A stretch of DNA of 64,000 nt. It comes from JBLHZY01 sp047631555. GTDB taxonomy: Bacteria > Pseudomonadota > Alphaproteobacteria > Rhodobacterales > Rhodobacteraceae. The notes beneath the pieces are model-generated. The model worked only from the letters and a program-made list of their open reading frames with translations, was not told where the DNA came from and ran no database searches. Location: contig JBLHZY010000001.1 of the NCBI GenBank assembly GCA_047631555.1, positions 186,001 through 250,000 of the forward strand, in the 5' to 3' direction. Positions 23,610-32,056 of the stretch are shown here, piece after piece. A program made the position numbers and the translations under genes. Within the stretch, counting starts at the first letter, position 1, and each line of letters opens with the position of its first letter.

Positions 23610-24936
23610 CCTCTATTCAACTCAGCGCGCCATGCGCAATATGCGTGAAGCGGCGATGCAACGCGGCGTGATCGCCATTTTGGATGTGGGCACCTCAAAG
23701 ATCGCCTGCCTTGTTCTGCGCTTTGACGGGCCCGATCATTTTCGCGAAAGCGATGGTGTTGGCTCGATGGCGGGGCAAAGCAGCTTTCGGGTGATCGGCG
23801 CGGCCACGACCCGTTCGCGCGGCGTGCGCTTTGGCGAGATCGACGCAATGAACGAAACAGAGCGCGCAATCCGGACCGCCGTTCAGGCCGCTCAGAAAAT
23901 GGCCGCGACCCGGGTTGATCATGTGATTGCTTGTTTTTCCGGCGGTCAGCCGCGCTCTTATGGGCTTGCGGGGCAGGTCGAGGTTGAGGGCAATCAAGTC
24001 TCCGAGCAGGACGTCGCGCGGGTTTTGGCCGCTTGCGATGTGCCCGATTATGGCGATGACCGCGAAGTGCTGCACGCACAGCCAGTGAATTTCGCGCTGG
24101 ATCACCGCTCGGGTCTTGGCGATCCGCGCGGCCAGATCGGCAACAAGCTCGCAGCCGATATGCATATGCTGACGGTTGACCGCGCCACGATCCAAAACCT
24201 TCTCTATTGTATCAAGCGCTGCGATCTTGAGGTCGCCGGGCTTGCCAGCTCGGCCTATGTTTCGGGCATCTCGGCGCTGGTCGAGGATGAGCAAGAACTC
24301 GGCGCGGCCTGTGTTGATATGGGCGGCGGCGCGACAGATATTTCGATCTTCATGAAGAAACACATGATCTATGCGGATTCTGTGCGCATGGGCGGCGATC
24401 ACGTTACTTCGGATATTTCCATGGGGCTTCAGGTTCCGCTGGCCACGGCCGAGCGGATGAAAACCTTTTACGGCGGGCTTGTCGCCACCGGTATGGATGA
24501 TCGCGATCTGATCGAGATCGGCGGCGATACGGGCGATTGGGAACATGACCGGCGCACAGTCAGCCGCGCCGAATTGATCGCCATTATGCGCCCGCGTGTC
24601 GAAGAGATTTTGGAAGAAGTGCGCTCGCGCCTTGATGCGGCGGGCTTTGAACATTTGCCAAGCCAGCAGATCGTTCTGACCGGCGGAGCGAGCCAAATTC
24701 CGGGCCTTGATGGGCTCGCGCCAAAGATTTTGGGCCAGCAAGTGCGCATCGGGCGCCCGCTTCGGGTGCAAGGATTGCCACAGGCCGCAACGGGGGCCGC
24801 ATTCGCAAGCTCGGTCGGGCTTTGCCTGTTTGCCGCGCATCCGCAAGACGAATGGTGGGACTTTGAAATCCCGATGGAGCGCTATCCGGCGCGGTCGTTA
24901 AAGCGGGCGGTAAAATGGTTTAAGGATAACTGGTAA
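23602..24936 (+). CDS. ftsA: Cell division protein FtsA
   Basis: A 444-residue actin-like protein that tethers FtsZ to the membrane. The phosphate-1 motif is VIAILDVGTSKIACLV, with the ATP-binding VDMGGGATDISIF and LTGGASQIPGL. The last residues (RSLKRAVKWFKDNW) form the amphipathic membrane-targeting helix. I start at ATG 23602, which overlaps the ftsQ stop; a TTG five codons upstream is less likely. 174 bp separates it from ftsZ. Confidence 0.95.
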   Translation: MSDLYSTQRAMRNMREAAMQRGVIAILDVGTSKIACLVLRFDGPDHFRESDGVGSMAGQSSFRVIGAATTRSRGVRFGEIDAMNETERAIRTAVQAAQKMAATRVDHVIACFSGGQPRSYGLAGQVEVEGNQVSEQDVARVLAACDVPDYGDDREVLHAQPVNFALDHRSGLGDPRGQIGNKLAADMHMLTVDRATIQNLLYCIKRCDLEVAGLASSAYVSGISALVEDEQELGAACVDMGGGATDISIFMKKHMIYADSVRMGGDHVTSDISMGLQVPLATAERMKTFYGGLVATGMDDRDLIEIGGDTGDWEHDRRTVSRAELIAIMRPRVEEILEEVRSRLDAAGFEHLPSQQIVLTGGASQIPGLDGLAPKILGQQVRIGRPLRVQGLPQAATGAAFASSVGLCLFAAHPQDEWWDFEIPMERYPARSLKRAVKWFKDNW

Positions 24937-24937
24937 C

Positions 24938-24951
24938 CGCAACATGTTGCG
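24938..24951. promoter_or_regulatory. Perfect palindrome upstream of ftsZ
   Basis: CGCAACATGTTGCG is a perfect 14-bp inverted repeat just after ftsA, 160 bp before the ftsZ start. Its GCAAC/GTTGC half sites recur in the longer palindrome upstream of pntA (60478-60496). It is a candidate protein-binding site; the binder is unknown. The rest of the gap (24952-25110) contains the ftsZ ribosome region and no clear promoter. Confidence 0.35.
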
Positions 24952-25110
24952 AAAGTGGCGAAATCCCGCTTACCTCGGGTCGATTAGGTCCATATTTTGT
25001 GTCCAAACTGTGTTTTTCGAGTGACGGCGCGCTCTAAAAGGCCTAATAATTACGGAGAATAGGTGAATCTGGCCCGGTGGGGGGCCAAAAATTTAGCAGG
25101 CGGATAGATT

Positions 25111-26763
25111 ATGACATTGAACCTGACGATGCCCGACCGGGACGAGTTGAAGCCAAGAATCACAGTTTTTGGAGTTGGTGGTGCTGGCGGCAACGCGGTC
25201 AACAACATGATCGAAAAGCGACTTGAAGGCGTTGAATTCGTCGTCGCGAACACCGATGCGCAAGCGCTTCAGCAATCCACGGCCCCGGCCCGCATCCAGA
25301 TGGGTGTAAAGGTGACCGAAGGTCTTGGCGCAGGGGCGCGCCCCTCGGTTGGCGCAGCCGCCGCAGAAGAAACCATTGAAGAAATCGTCGATCATCTGGC
25401 GGGCGCTCACATGTGCTTTATCACAGCTGGCATGGGCGGCGGCACAGGCACAGGCGCTGCTCCCATCATTGCGCAGGCCGCTCGTGAGCTTGGTGTTCTG
25501 ACCGTCGGCGTTGTGACGAAACCCTTCCAGTTTGAGGGCGCAAAACGCATGCGCCAAGCGGAAGAGGGCGTCGAGGCGCTGCAAAAGATGGTCGATACGC
25601 TGATCATCATCCCCAACCAAAATCTGTTCCGTCTTGCCAATGAAAAGACAACCTTCACCGAAGCCTTCTCGCTTGCCGATGACGTGCTTTATCAAGGCGT
25701 TAAGGGTGTAACCGATCTGATGGTGCGCCCTGGCCTGATCAACCTTGATTTTGCCGATGTGCGCGCCGTGATGGACGAAATGGGCAAAGCGATGATGGGC
25801 ACTGGCGAGGCAGAGGGCGAAGATCGCGCGATCCAAGCCGCCGAGAAAGCCATCGCCAATCCATTGCTCGACGAAATCTCGCTCAAAGGCGCACGCGGTG
25901 TTCTTATCAACATCACTGGCGGCTACGATCTTACCTTGTTCGAGCTTGATGAAGCGGCCAATCGCATTCGCGAAGAGGTCGATTCAGAGGCCAATATCAT
26001 CGTCGGTTCCACGCTGGACACTGATATGGAAGGCGCAATGCGCGTCAGCGTTGTGGCCACCGGCATCGATGCCTCTGACAAGAGCGCCGATATGCCCGTT
26101 CCACGCCGCCGCATGGCCGAGCCTTTGACCCAGCAGCATGTTGCCGCACCGGTTGAAGAAGCGCCCGTCGCAGCACAGGCCGCACCTGCAGCGCCCGCCG
26201 CCGCAACGCCGCTTGAAGCCGAATCCCCGCGCCAAGAGCAGCTTTTTGAAGGCTTCGATCCTGCCCGCGCCGCACAGCAAGAGCAGGCCGAAGACATCTT
26301 TGATGATGCAAGCGACGAGATGCCCGCACCGGCCTATCAGCCGCGCCCAGCTGCAACGCAACAGCCGCAATTTGCCGAAGAAGCACCGCAAGCTGAGTTC
26401 GTCGCACCGCGCGCCCCGGCGCCCGGAACCCCAAGCCCAGAAGCGCTTTCGCGCCTCCAAGCTGCTGTGCAAAATCAGCCACGCGCCGCAGGGGCAAACC
26501 AACGCCCCGCCGCCCCGCAACCACAGCAAGCGGCCCCGCAGCCACAAGGCGAAAAGCCACGCTTTGGGATCAACTCGCTGATCGGCCGCATGACAGGCCA
26601 CGGCCCAGAAGGCGAGCAACAGCCCGCCCGCCAAGCCGCCGCCCCGGCGCCCCAAGCGCCGCGTCAGCAGCCCCAAGTTCAGGCCCGCCCAGCAGAAGCC
26701 GAAGCGGATCCAGAGCAAGAGCGGATCGAAATCCCCGCCTTCTTGCGCCGCCAAGCCAACTAA
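25111..26763 (+). CDS. ftsZ: Cell division protein FtsZ
   Basis: A 550-residue tubulin-like GTPase that forms the division ring. The nucleotide loop GVGGAGGNAVNNM is at 21-33, the tubulin signature GGGTGTG at 109-115, and the NxxFR/NLDFADVRAVM T7 region follows. The conserved core ends near 320. A Pro/Ala/Gln-rich linker (about 325-535) precedes the C-terminal peptide IEIPAFLRRQAN, which binds FtsA and other partners. The long linker is typical of alphaproteobacteria. Confidence 0.97.
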   Translation: MTLNLTMPDRDELKPRITVFGVGGAGGNAVNNMIEKRLEGVEFVVANTDAQALQQSTAPARIQMGVKVTEGLGAGARPSVGAAAAEETIEEIVDHLAGAHMCFITAGMGGGTGTGAAPIIAQAARELGVLTVGVVTKPFQFEGAKRMRQAEEGVEALQKMVDTLIIIPNQNLFRLANEKTTFTEAFSLADDVLYQGVKGVTDLMVRPGLINLDFADVRAVMDEMGKAMMGTGEAEGEDRAIQAAEKAIANPLLDEISLKGARGVLINITGGYDLTLFELDEAANRIREEVDSEANIIVGSTLDTDMEGAMRVSVVATGIDASDKSADMPVPRRRMAEPLTQQHVAAPVEEAPVAAQAAPAAPAAATPLEAESPRQEQLFEGFDPARAAQQEQAEDIFDDASDEMPAPAYQPRPAATQQPQFAEEAPQAEFVAPRAPAPGTPSPEALSRLQAAVQNQPRAAGANQRPAAPQPQQAAPQPQGEKPRFGINSLIGRMTGHGPEGEQQPARQAAAPAPQAPRQQPQVQARPAEAEADPEQERIEIPAFLRRQAN

Positions 26764-26786
26764 AAGCGGTCACATTAACTTTTTGG

Positions 26787-26818
26787 AAGGGCTGGCGCTT
26801 GCCGGCCCTTTTCCTTTT
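26787..26818 (+). terminator. Intrinsic terminator after ftsZ
   Basis: AAGGGCTGGC (26787-26796), GCTT loop, GCCGGCCCTT (26801-26810), then TTCCTTTT. The 10-bp stem has one G.U pair. It closes the dcw cluster. Confidence 0.85.
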
Positions 26819-26986
26819 GTGCCAATGGCTTGCCAGCGCGCATCGCGCCGATTAGCCGAATTTCGCCCGATTTGCGCGAAGATGTTTCAGACCGTTACAA
26901 AGATTGAGTTGCGATACTGCACTTGCAGCATTACCCCCCTTTCTTAACACGGGGTCACTCCGTCTAACGAAATCTGAAGGTGTGCA

Positions 26987-27913
26987 TTGCAGGCGACGAT
27001 CAAATCAGCGGTAACTTTCGAAGGCGTCGGGCTCCACTCGGGCGCGATTGTGCGCATGGTTGTGCGCCCTGCTGCCGCGGATCATGGCATCTGGTTTCGC
27101 CGCTCTGATATGGCGCTTGGCAACAATCTCATTCCTGCGATTTGGGATGCGGTCGTGTCTTCACAGCTTTGCACCTTGTTGCACAATGAAGCGGGCGCGA
27201 AAGTTTCCACCGTTGAGCATATCATGGCCGCTCTCGCTGGCTGTGGCATCCACAATGCGATGATCGATGTTGATGGCCCCGAAGTGCCGATCCTTGACGG
27301 CTCTTCTGCGCAGTTTGTCAAAGGCCTGATGGGCGCCGGCATTGCGCCTCAAAACGCGCCGTTAAAGGCAGTCAAAGTTCTCAAACCTGTTGAAGTGCGC
27401 GATGGCCTTGCCGTTGCCCGCCTCGATCCGGCCAATGAGCTGCGCATCGATTTCAGCATTGATTTTGCCGACGATGCGATCGGCACCCAAACAAAAAGCC
27501 TCAACATGGCCAATGGCGCCTTTGTGCGCGAACTGTCGGCCTGCCGAACCTTCTGCCGTAAAGCGGATGTGGATACGATGCAGGCCAATGGCCTCGCGCT
27601 TGGCGGGACTTTTGACAATGCGGTTGTTGTGGATGGCGCGGATGTGCTTTCGCCCGGCGGCTTTCGCATCCGTGATGAGGCCGTGCGCCACAAAATGCTA
27701 GATGCTTTGGGCGATCTGGCCCTTGCTGGCCGCCCGCTTTTGGCCCGCTACACAGGCGAGCGCGCCGGCCACGCCATGACCAATAAGCTGCTGCGCGCCC
27801 TGTTTGCCGATCCAAGCAACTACCGGATCGTCACCTGCGATTCCCAAACTGCCGCGCGTCTGCCCGGCGTTGGGGTGAAATCCGCAGATATGCCCGCATA
27901 TGCCTTCGCTTAA
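26987..27913 (+). CDS. lpxC: UDP-3-O-acyl-N-acetylglucosamine deacetylase LpxC
   Basis: A 308-residue zinc enzyme for the first committed step of lipid A synthesis. Zinc ligands are His78, His235 and Asp239 (HKMLD), and catalytic His262 lies in GERAGHAM; DGPEVPILDGSS contains the conserved acidic residue. The start is TTG at 26987: GAAGG lies 6 nt upstream, and the family N terminus (MQ-T-K-xV-F-G-GLHSG) begins exactly there. A rare start may keep translation low, as LpxC dosage is usually tightly controlled. Confidence 0.94.
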   Translation: MQATIKSAVTFEGVGLHSGAIVRMVVRPAAADHGIWFRRSDMALGNNLIPAIWDAVVSSQLCTLLHNEAGAKVSTVEHIMAALAGCGIHNAMIDVDGPEVPILDGSSAQFVKGLMGAGIAPQNAPLKAVKVLKPVEVRDGLAVARLDPANELRIDFSIDFADDAIGTQTKSLNMANGAFVRELSACRTFCRKADVDTMQANGLALGGTFDNAVVVDGADVLSPGGFRIRDEAVRHKMLDALGDLALAGRPLLARYTGERAGHAMTNKLLRALFADPSNYRIVTCDSQTAARLPGVGVKSADMPAYAFA

Positions 27914-28043
27914 GGCCCCGGCGCTGCACTGAAACCTCACGTTTATGAAAATCCCGCGCAAAGACATTTTGCACCGGATTTTTCTGTGCTAGACCAACTC
28001 AACACTGATGAAAATCAGAGCAGGATCGCAGGGGTAGCGTTTG

Positions 28044-28880
28044 ATGGCACGGGTGTTTGGGATGGGAAAAACTGCGCTGGCTTTGGCCACGCTCGTATTG
28101 CTTGCCGCCTGTAGTGGCTCTTCCAAAGAGCCCGACCTTGAGAATTTCTCAGCCGAGGAAATCTACAAGCGCGGCGAGTATGAAATCTCACGCAACGAAT
28201 ACGACGATTCGGCGAAGTATTTCTCCGAAGTCGAGCGGCTTTACCCCTATTCAGAATGGGCCAAACGATCGCTGATCATGCAGGCCTATGCCAATCACCT
28301 GGACAAGAATTACGAAGAGGCGCGCGGGGCTGCGCAGCGCTATATCGATTTTTATCCCGGCGAAGAAGATGCCGCCTATGCGCAGTATCTTTTGGCCCTT
28401 AGCTACTATGATCAGATCGATTTAATCGGTCGCGATCAAGGGCTTACATTCCAAGCCCTGCAAGCGCTTCGCGTTGTCATCGAGCAATATCCAGATACCG
28501 AATATGCCCGCTCAGCCGTGCTAAAATTCGATCTCGCGTTCAATCACTTGGCCGCCAAAGAGATGGAAATCGGCCGCTACTATCTCAAAAAGCGCCACTA
28601 TGCCGCCGGGATCAACCGCTTCCGCGTGGTGGTCGAACAGTTCCAAACAACAACCCTAACGCCCGAAGCCCTGCACCGCCTTGTGGAGAGCTATCTTGCC
28701 CTTGGACTGGATGCCGAAGCCCAGACTGCGGGCGCGATTCTGGGCCATAATTTCAAATCCACCGAATGGTACGAAGACAGCTATGCGCTGCTGACGGGCC
28801 GCGGTCTGAAACCCGAAGCCAAGGGTGATAACTGGCTCGCAGCGGTTTACCGGCAGGTGATCCGTGGCGAATGGCTCTGA
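28044..28880 (+). CDS. bamD: Outer membrane assembly lipoprotein BamD
   Basis: A 278-residue lipoprotein of the BAM complex, which inserts beta-barrels in the outer membrane. The signal peptide ends in the lipobox LLAAC with Cys23 as lipidated residue. Tetratricopeptide-like repeats follow (SAEEIYKRGEYEIS..., AYANHLDKNYEEARGAAQRYIDFYP). ATG 28044 is chosen over a TTG three bases earlier, with AGGGG upstream. recN starts 9 nt after its stop, so the pair is probably cotranscribed. Confidence 0.94.
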   Translation: MARVFGMGKTALALATLVLLAACSGSSKEPDLENFSAEEIYKRGEYEISRNEYDDSAKYFSEVERLYPYSEWAKRSLIMQAYANHLDKNYEEARGAAQRYIDFYPGEEDAAYAQYLLALSYYDQIDLIGRDQGLTFQALQALRVVIEQYPDTEYARSAVLKFDLAFNHLAAKEMEIGRYYLKKRHYAAGINRFRVVVEQFQTTTLTPEALHRLVESYLALGLDAEAQTAGAILGHNFKSTEWYEDSYALLTGRGLKPEAKGDNWLAAVYRQVIRGEWL

Positions 28881-28889
28881 GGCGGCGCG

Positions 28890-30545
28890 ATGCTGCTGAG
28901 TCTCGATATCCGGGACATGTTAATCATTGATCGCCTCGCGTTGGATTTCCAACCGGGGCTCAATGTGCTTACCGGCGAAACCGGCGCAGGCAAATCGATT
29001 TTGCTCGATGCGCTTGGCTTTGTGCTTGGCTGGCGCGGGCGGGCTGATTTGGTCCGTGAAGGGGCCGAGCAGGGCGAAGTAAACGCGATTTTCGCGCTTG
29101 AGCCGGGCCATCCGGGCCTTGCTATATTGGCCGAAGCGGGCTTTGAGGCGGATGCGAGCGAGGATCTGATCCTGCGCCGGATCAACAGCCGCGACGGGCG
29201 CAAAACCTCTTGGATCAACGATCGGCGCGCCAGTGGCGACGTGCTGCGCGCGCTTTCAGAAACGCTGGTTGAATTGCACGGGCAACATGATGATCGCGGG
29301 CTTCTCAATCCGCGCGGCCATCGCAAATTGCTTGATGAATTCGCAGGGCTTGCCCCCAAAATAGAGGCGCTGCGCGGCAAGTGGCGCGCGCTTTCTGCGG
29401 CGAAAAAGGCGCTTTTGGCCGCAGAAGCGGTAGTTGAGGCCGTGCGCGCCGAAGAGGAATATCTGCGCCATACGGTGGCCGAGCTTGAGGCGCTTTCTCC
29501 AGAGGCGGGCGAAGAGGCCAGCCTTGATATTCGCCGGCGCCAAATGCAGGGGGCCGCGCGCATTCGCGACGATGTTCTGCGCGCACTCAACGCGATCAGC
29601 CCCGACGGCGCCGAGGGCCAAATCAATGATGCAACCCGCTGGTTGGAAGAGGCCGCAGACGGCGCCGAGGGCCAGCTTGATGCGCCGATTGCAGCGCTTG
29701 CCGAGGCGATGAATGCGCTGTCTGACGCGCAACAAGGGGTTGAGGCCTGCCTCAAAGTACTGGCCTTTGATCCGATGGAATTGGAGGCCGTTGAGGAGCG
29801 GCTTTTTGCTATTCGCGGCCTTGCGCGCAAGCATGAAGTTTTGCCCGATGATCTGGCGGATTTTACCGCCGGATTGCGCGCCAAATTGGATGCGCTGGAT
29901 GGCAGCGCCAAGGACCTTAAAGCCTTGGGGCGCACGGTGGTTGAGGCCGAAGCCGCCTATCTCAAAGATGCCGACGCTTTAAGCGAGGCGCGGCGCAAAG
30001 CGGCCAAGCGTTTGGACAAATCCATGGCCGCAGAATTGGCCCCGCTGAAGATGGAACGCGCCGTTTTCGCCACCGAAATCAGCGCGACAGAGCCCGGACC
30101 AGAGGGCCAAGATGAGATCGCCTTTACCGTCGCGACCAACCCCGGCGCGCCTTCTGGCCCGCTTGGTAAAATCGCCTCTGGCGGTGAGCTGTCGCGCTTT
30201 TTGCTCGCGCTTAAGGTCTGTTTGACCGAAGGCACAACGGGCCTGACGATGATCTTTGACGAGATCGATCGCGGCGTTGGCGGGGCGACGGCGGACGCGG
30301 TTGGGCGGCGTTTGGCGGCCCTTGCAAAAGATGCGCAAGTGCTTGTGGTTACGCATTCGCCACAGGTCGCCGCGCGCGGCGCGCATCATTGGCAGGTGGC
30401 GAAATCTGTGAGCAACGGCATGACGACCTCAACGGTCATTCCGCTTGGCGCAGAGGCGCGGATCGATGAGATCGCGCGGATGCTTTCGGGCGATACCATC
30501 ACCGATCCCGCGCGCGATGCGGCCCGGGTATTGCTCGAAGTTTAG
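28890..30545 (+). CDS. recN: DNA repair protein RecN
   Basis: A 551-residue SMC-like ATPase acting in double-strand break repair. Walker A GETGAGKS is at 29-36, central segments are coiled-coil-like and Ala/Glu-rich (about 150-390), and the C-terminal half-site has IASGGELSRFLLALK and Walker B MIFDEIDRGVGG. VTHSPQVAARG follows. Position after bamD is common in this family. No LexA-type GTTC repeat was seen in the short gap before it. Confidence 0.96.
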   Translation: MLLSLDIRDMLIIDRLALDFQPGLNVLTGETGAGKSILLDALGFVLGWRGRADLVREGAEQGEVNAIFALEPGHPGLAILAEAGFEADASEDLILRRINSRDGRKTSWINDRRASGDVLRALSETLVELHGQHDDRGLLNPRGHRKLLDEFAGLAPKIEALRGKWRALSAAKKALLAAEAVVEAVRAEEEYLRHTVAELEALSPEAGEEASLDIRRRQMQGAARIRDDVLRALNAISPDGAEGQINDATRWLEEAADGAEGQLDAPIAALAEAMNALSDAQQGVEACLKVLAFDPMELEAVEERLFAIRGLARKHEVLPDDLADFTAGLRAKLDALDGSAKDLKALGRTVVEAEAAYLKDADALSEARRKAAKRLDKSMAAELAPLKMERAVFATEISATEPGPEGQDEIAFTVATNPGAPSGPLGKIASGGELSRFLLALKVCLTEGTTGLTMIFDEIDRGVGGATADAVGRRLAALAKDAQVLVVTHSPQVAARGAHHWQVAKSVSNGMTTSTVIPLGAEARIDEIARMLSGDTITDPARDAARVLLEV

Positions 30546-30593
30546 CTCCCACGGCCCAATAATTTCAAAACAATTTCAGTATGTTAGGCAAGC

Positions 30594-31967
30594 CTAGTTG
30601 CCGCGCACCATCTTGCCCGGGTTCAAGATATTGCCGGGATCAAGTGCGCCTTTTAGCGCGCTCATAACATCCCAAGCCTCCCCGTGTTCGGCCTCCATCA
30701 GGCCAAGCTTGCCCATGCCGATGCCATGCTCGCCGGTGATCGTTCCGCCATAAGACAGCGCGCGTTTGCCAAGCCTTGCGGCGATATTTTTGGCAATATC
30801 GACCTCCATCTGATTGGCCGGATCGATCAACAGGATCGCATGAAAATTGCCGTCGCCCACATGGCCCAAGATCGGCCCCATCAGGCCAGAGGCGGCAATA
30901 TCGGCGCGGGTTTCTTCAACCGCCGTGGCCAGTTTTGAGATCGGCACGCAGATATCCGTGACAACCGCGCGCGCGCCGGGGCGCAGCGCAAGGCAGGCGT
31001 AAAACGCATTGTGGCGCATCGCCCAAAGCGCGCGGCGATCCTCGGGTTTGGCGCTCCATTCAAAACCAAGCCCGCCGAAATCTTCAACGATCTCGCCAAA
31101 GCGCGCAGCGTCCTCGGCCGCCGAAGTATCAGAGCCATGAAACTCGACCATCAGATGCGGTTTGAGCGGGAATTCCGCCCCTGCATAGCTGTTGAAGGCC
31201 GCCGCGGTCTGCGCATCCACAAACTCAATCCGCGCCATCGGGATGCCCAACTGGATCGTGGCGATCACGGCGTTTACCGCCGCCTCCATCGTCTCAAAGG
31301 CGCAGACCGCCGATGTGATCGCTTCGGGCTGGCCAGCAAGGCGCAATGTGAGCTCGGTGATCAGGCCCAAAGTCCCCTCCGAGCCGACCATCAGGCCGGT
31401 CAAATCATAGCCAGCCGCGCTTTTGCGCGCGCGGCTTCCGGTGCGAATGATCCGCCCATCGGCAAGCACGACTTCAAGCGCCATAACATTGTCGCGCATC
31501 GTGCCGTATCGCACGGCCGTTGTCCCGCTCGCGCGCGTGGCGGCCATCCCGCCGATGGAGGCATTTGCGCCCGGATCAATCGGGAAAAACAGCCCCGTGG
31601 CGCGCAGCTCTTCATTCAAGGCTTCGCGTGTGATGCCGGGCTGAACAACAACATCCATATCCGCATCATGGACGGCCAAGACCTGATCCATCCGGGAAAA
31701 ATCAACCACGACCCCGCCGCGAACAGCCAATCCATGCCCCTCCAAAGAGGTGCCCGCGCCCCAGCCAACAACCGGACAGCCATGCGCCGCACAGATTTTC
31801 ATCAGCGCCGAAACTTCGCCCGTATCGAGCGGATAAGCGACCGCATCGGGCGGGCAGGGGGCGAAATAGGTCTCGCTAAGGCCGTGTTGGGCAAGATCGG
31901 GCTTGGAACGGCTCAACCGATTGCCTAGTAATGTGGATAACTCAGTAAGCGCGGCGTCGATGCTCAT
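30594..31967 (-). CDS. FAD-linked oxidase (GlcD/D-lactate dehydrogenase type)
   Basis: A 457-residue flavoprotein with an N-terminal PCMH-type FAD-binding domain (GWGAGTSLEGHGLAVRGG, FPIDPGANASIGGMAATRASG) and a C-terminal FAD-oxidase type 4 domain (GHVGDGNFHAILL, TGEHGIGMGK). Such enzymes oxidise D-lactate, glycolate or other D-2-hydroxyacids. No glcE/glcF partners are adjacent, so a single-subunit D-lactate dehydrogenase (cytochrome) is more likely than glycolate oxidase. AAGGA precedes the ATG. It converges on recN with 48 bp between. Confidence 0.87.
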   Translation of the reverse strand: MSIDAALTELSTLLGNRLSRSKPDLAQHGLSETYFAPCPPDAVAYPLDTGEVSALMKICAAHGCPVVGWGAGTSLEGHGLAVRGGVVVDFSRMDQVLAVHDADMDVVVQPGITREALNEELRATGLFFPIDPGANASIGGMAATRASGTTAVRYGTMRDNVMALEVVLADGRIIRTGSRARKSAAGYDLTGLMVGSEGTLGLITELTLRLAGQPEAITSAVCAFETMEAAVNAVIATIQLGIPMARIEFVDAQTAAAFNSYAGAEFPLKPHLMVEFHGSDTSAAEDAARFGEIVEDFGGLGFEWSAKPEDRRALWAMRHNAFYACLALRPGARAVVTDICVPISKLATAVEETRADIAASGLMGPILGHVGDGNFHAILLIDPANQMEVDIAKNIAARLGKRALSYGGTITGEHGIGMGKLGLMEAEHGEAWDVMSALKGALDPGNILNPGKMVRGN

Positions 31968-32056
31968 GTTACGTCCTTGGTTTACTCGGGCCTGACCCTA
32001 GGCGATGCAAGCCCGCCGGGGAAGGCTTTCAAATTGTTACCCAAACGTCAGGCATT

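Noticed and set aside
27965..27990. Promoter before bamD (TTGCAC ... GCTAGA)
   Set aside because: The spacer is 13 nt, too short for a sigma-70 promoter.
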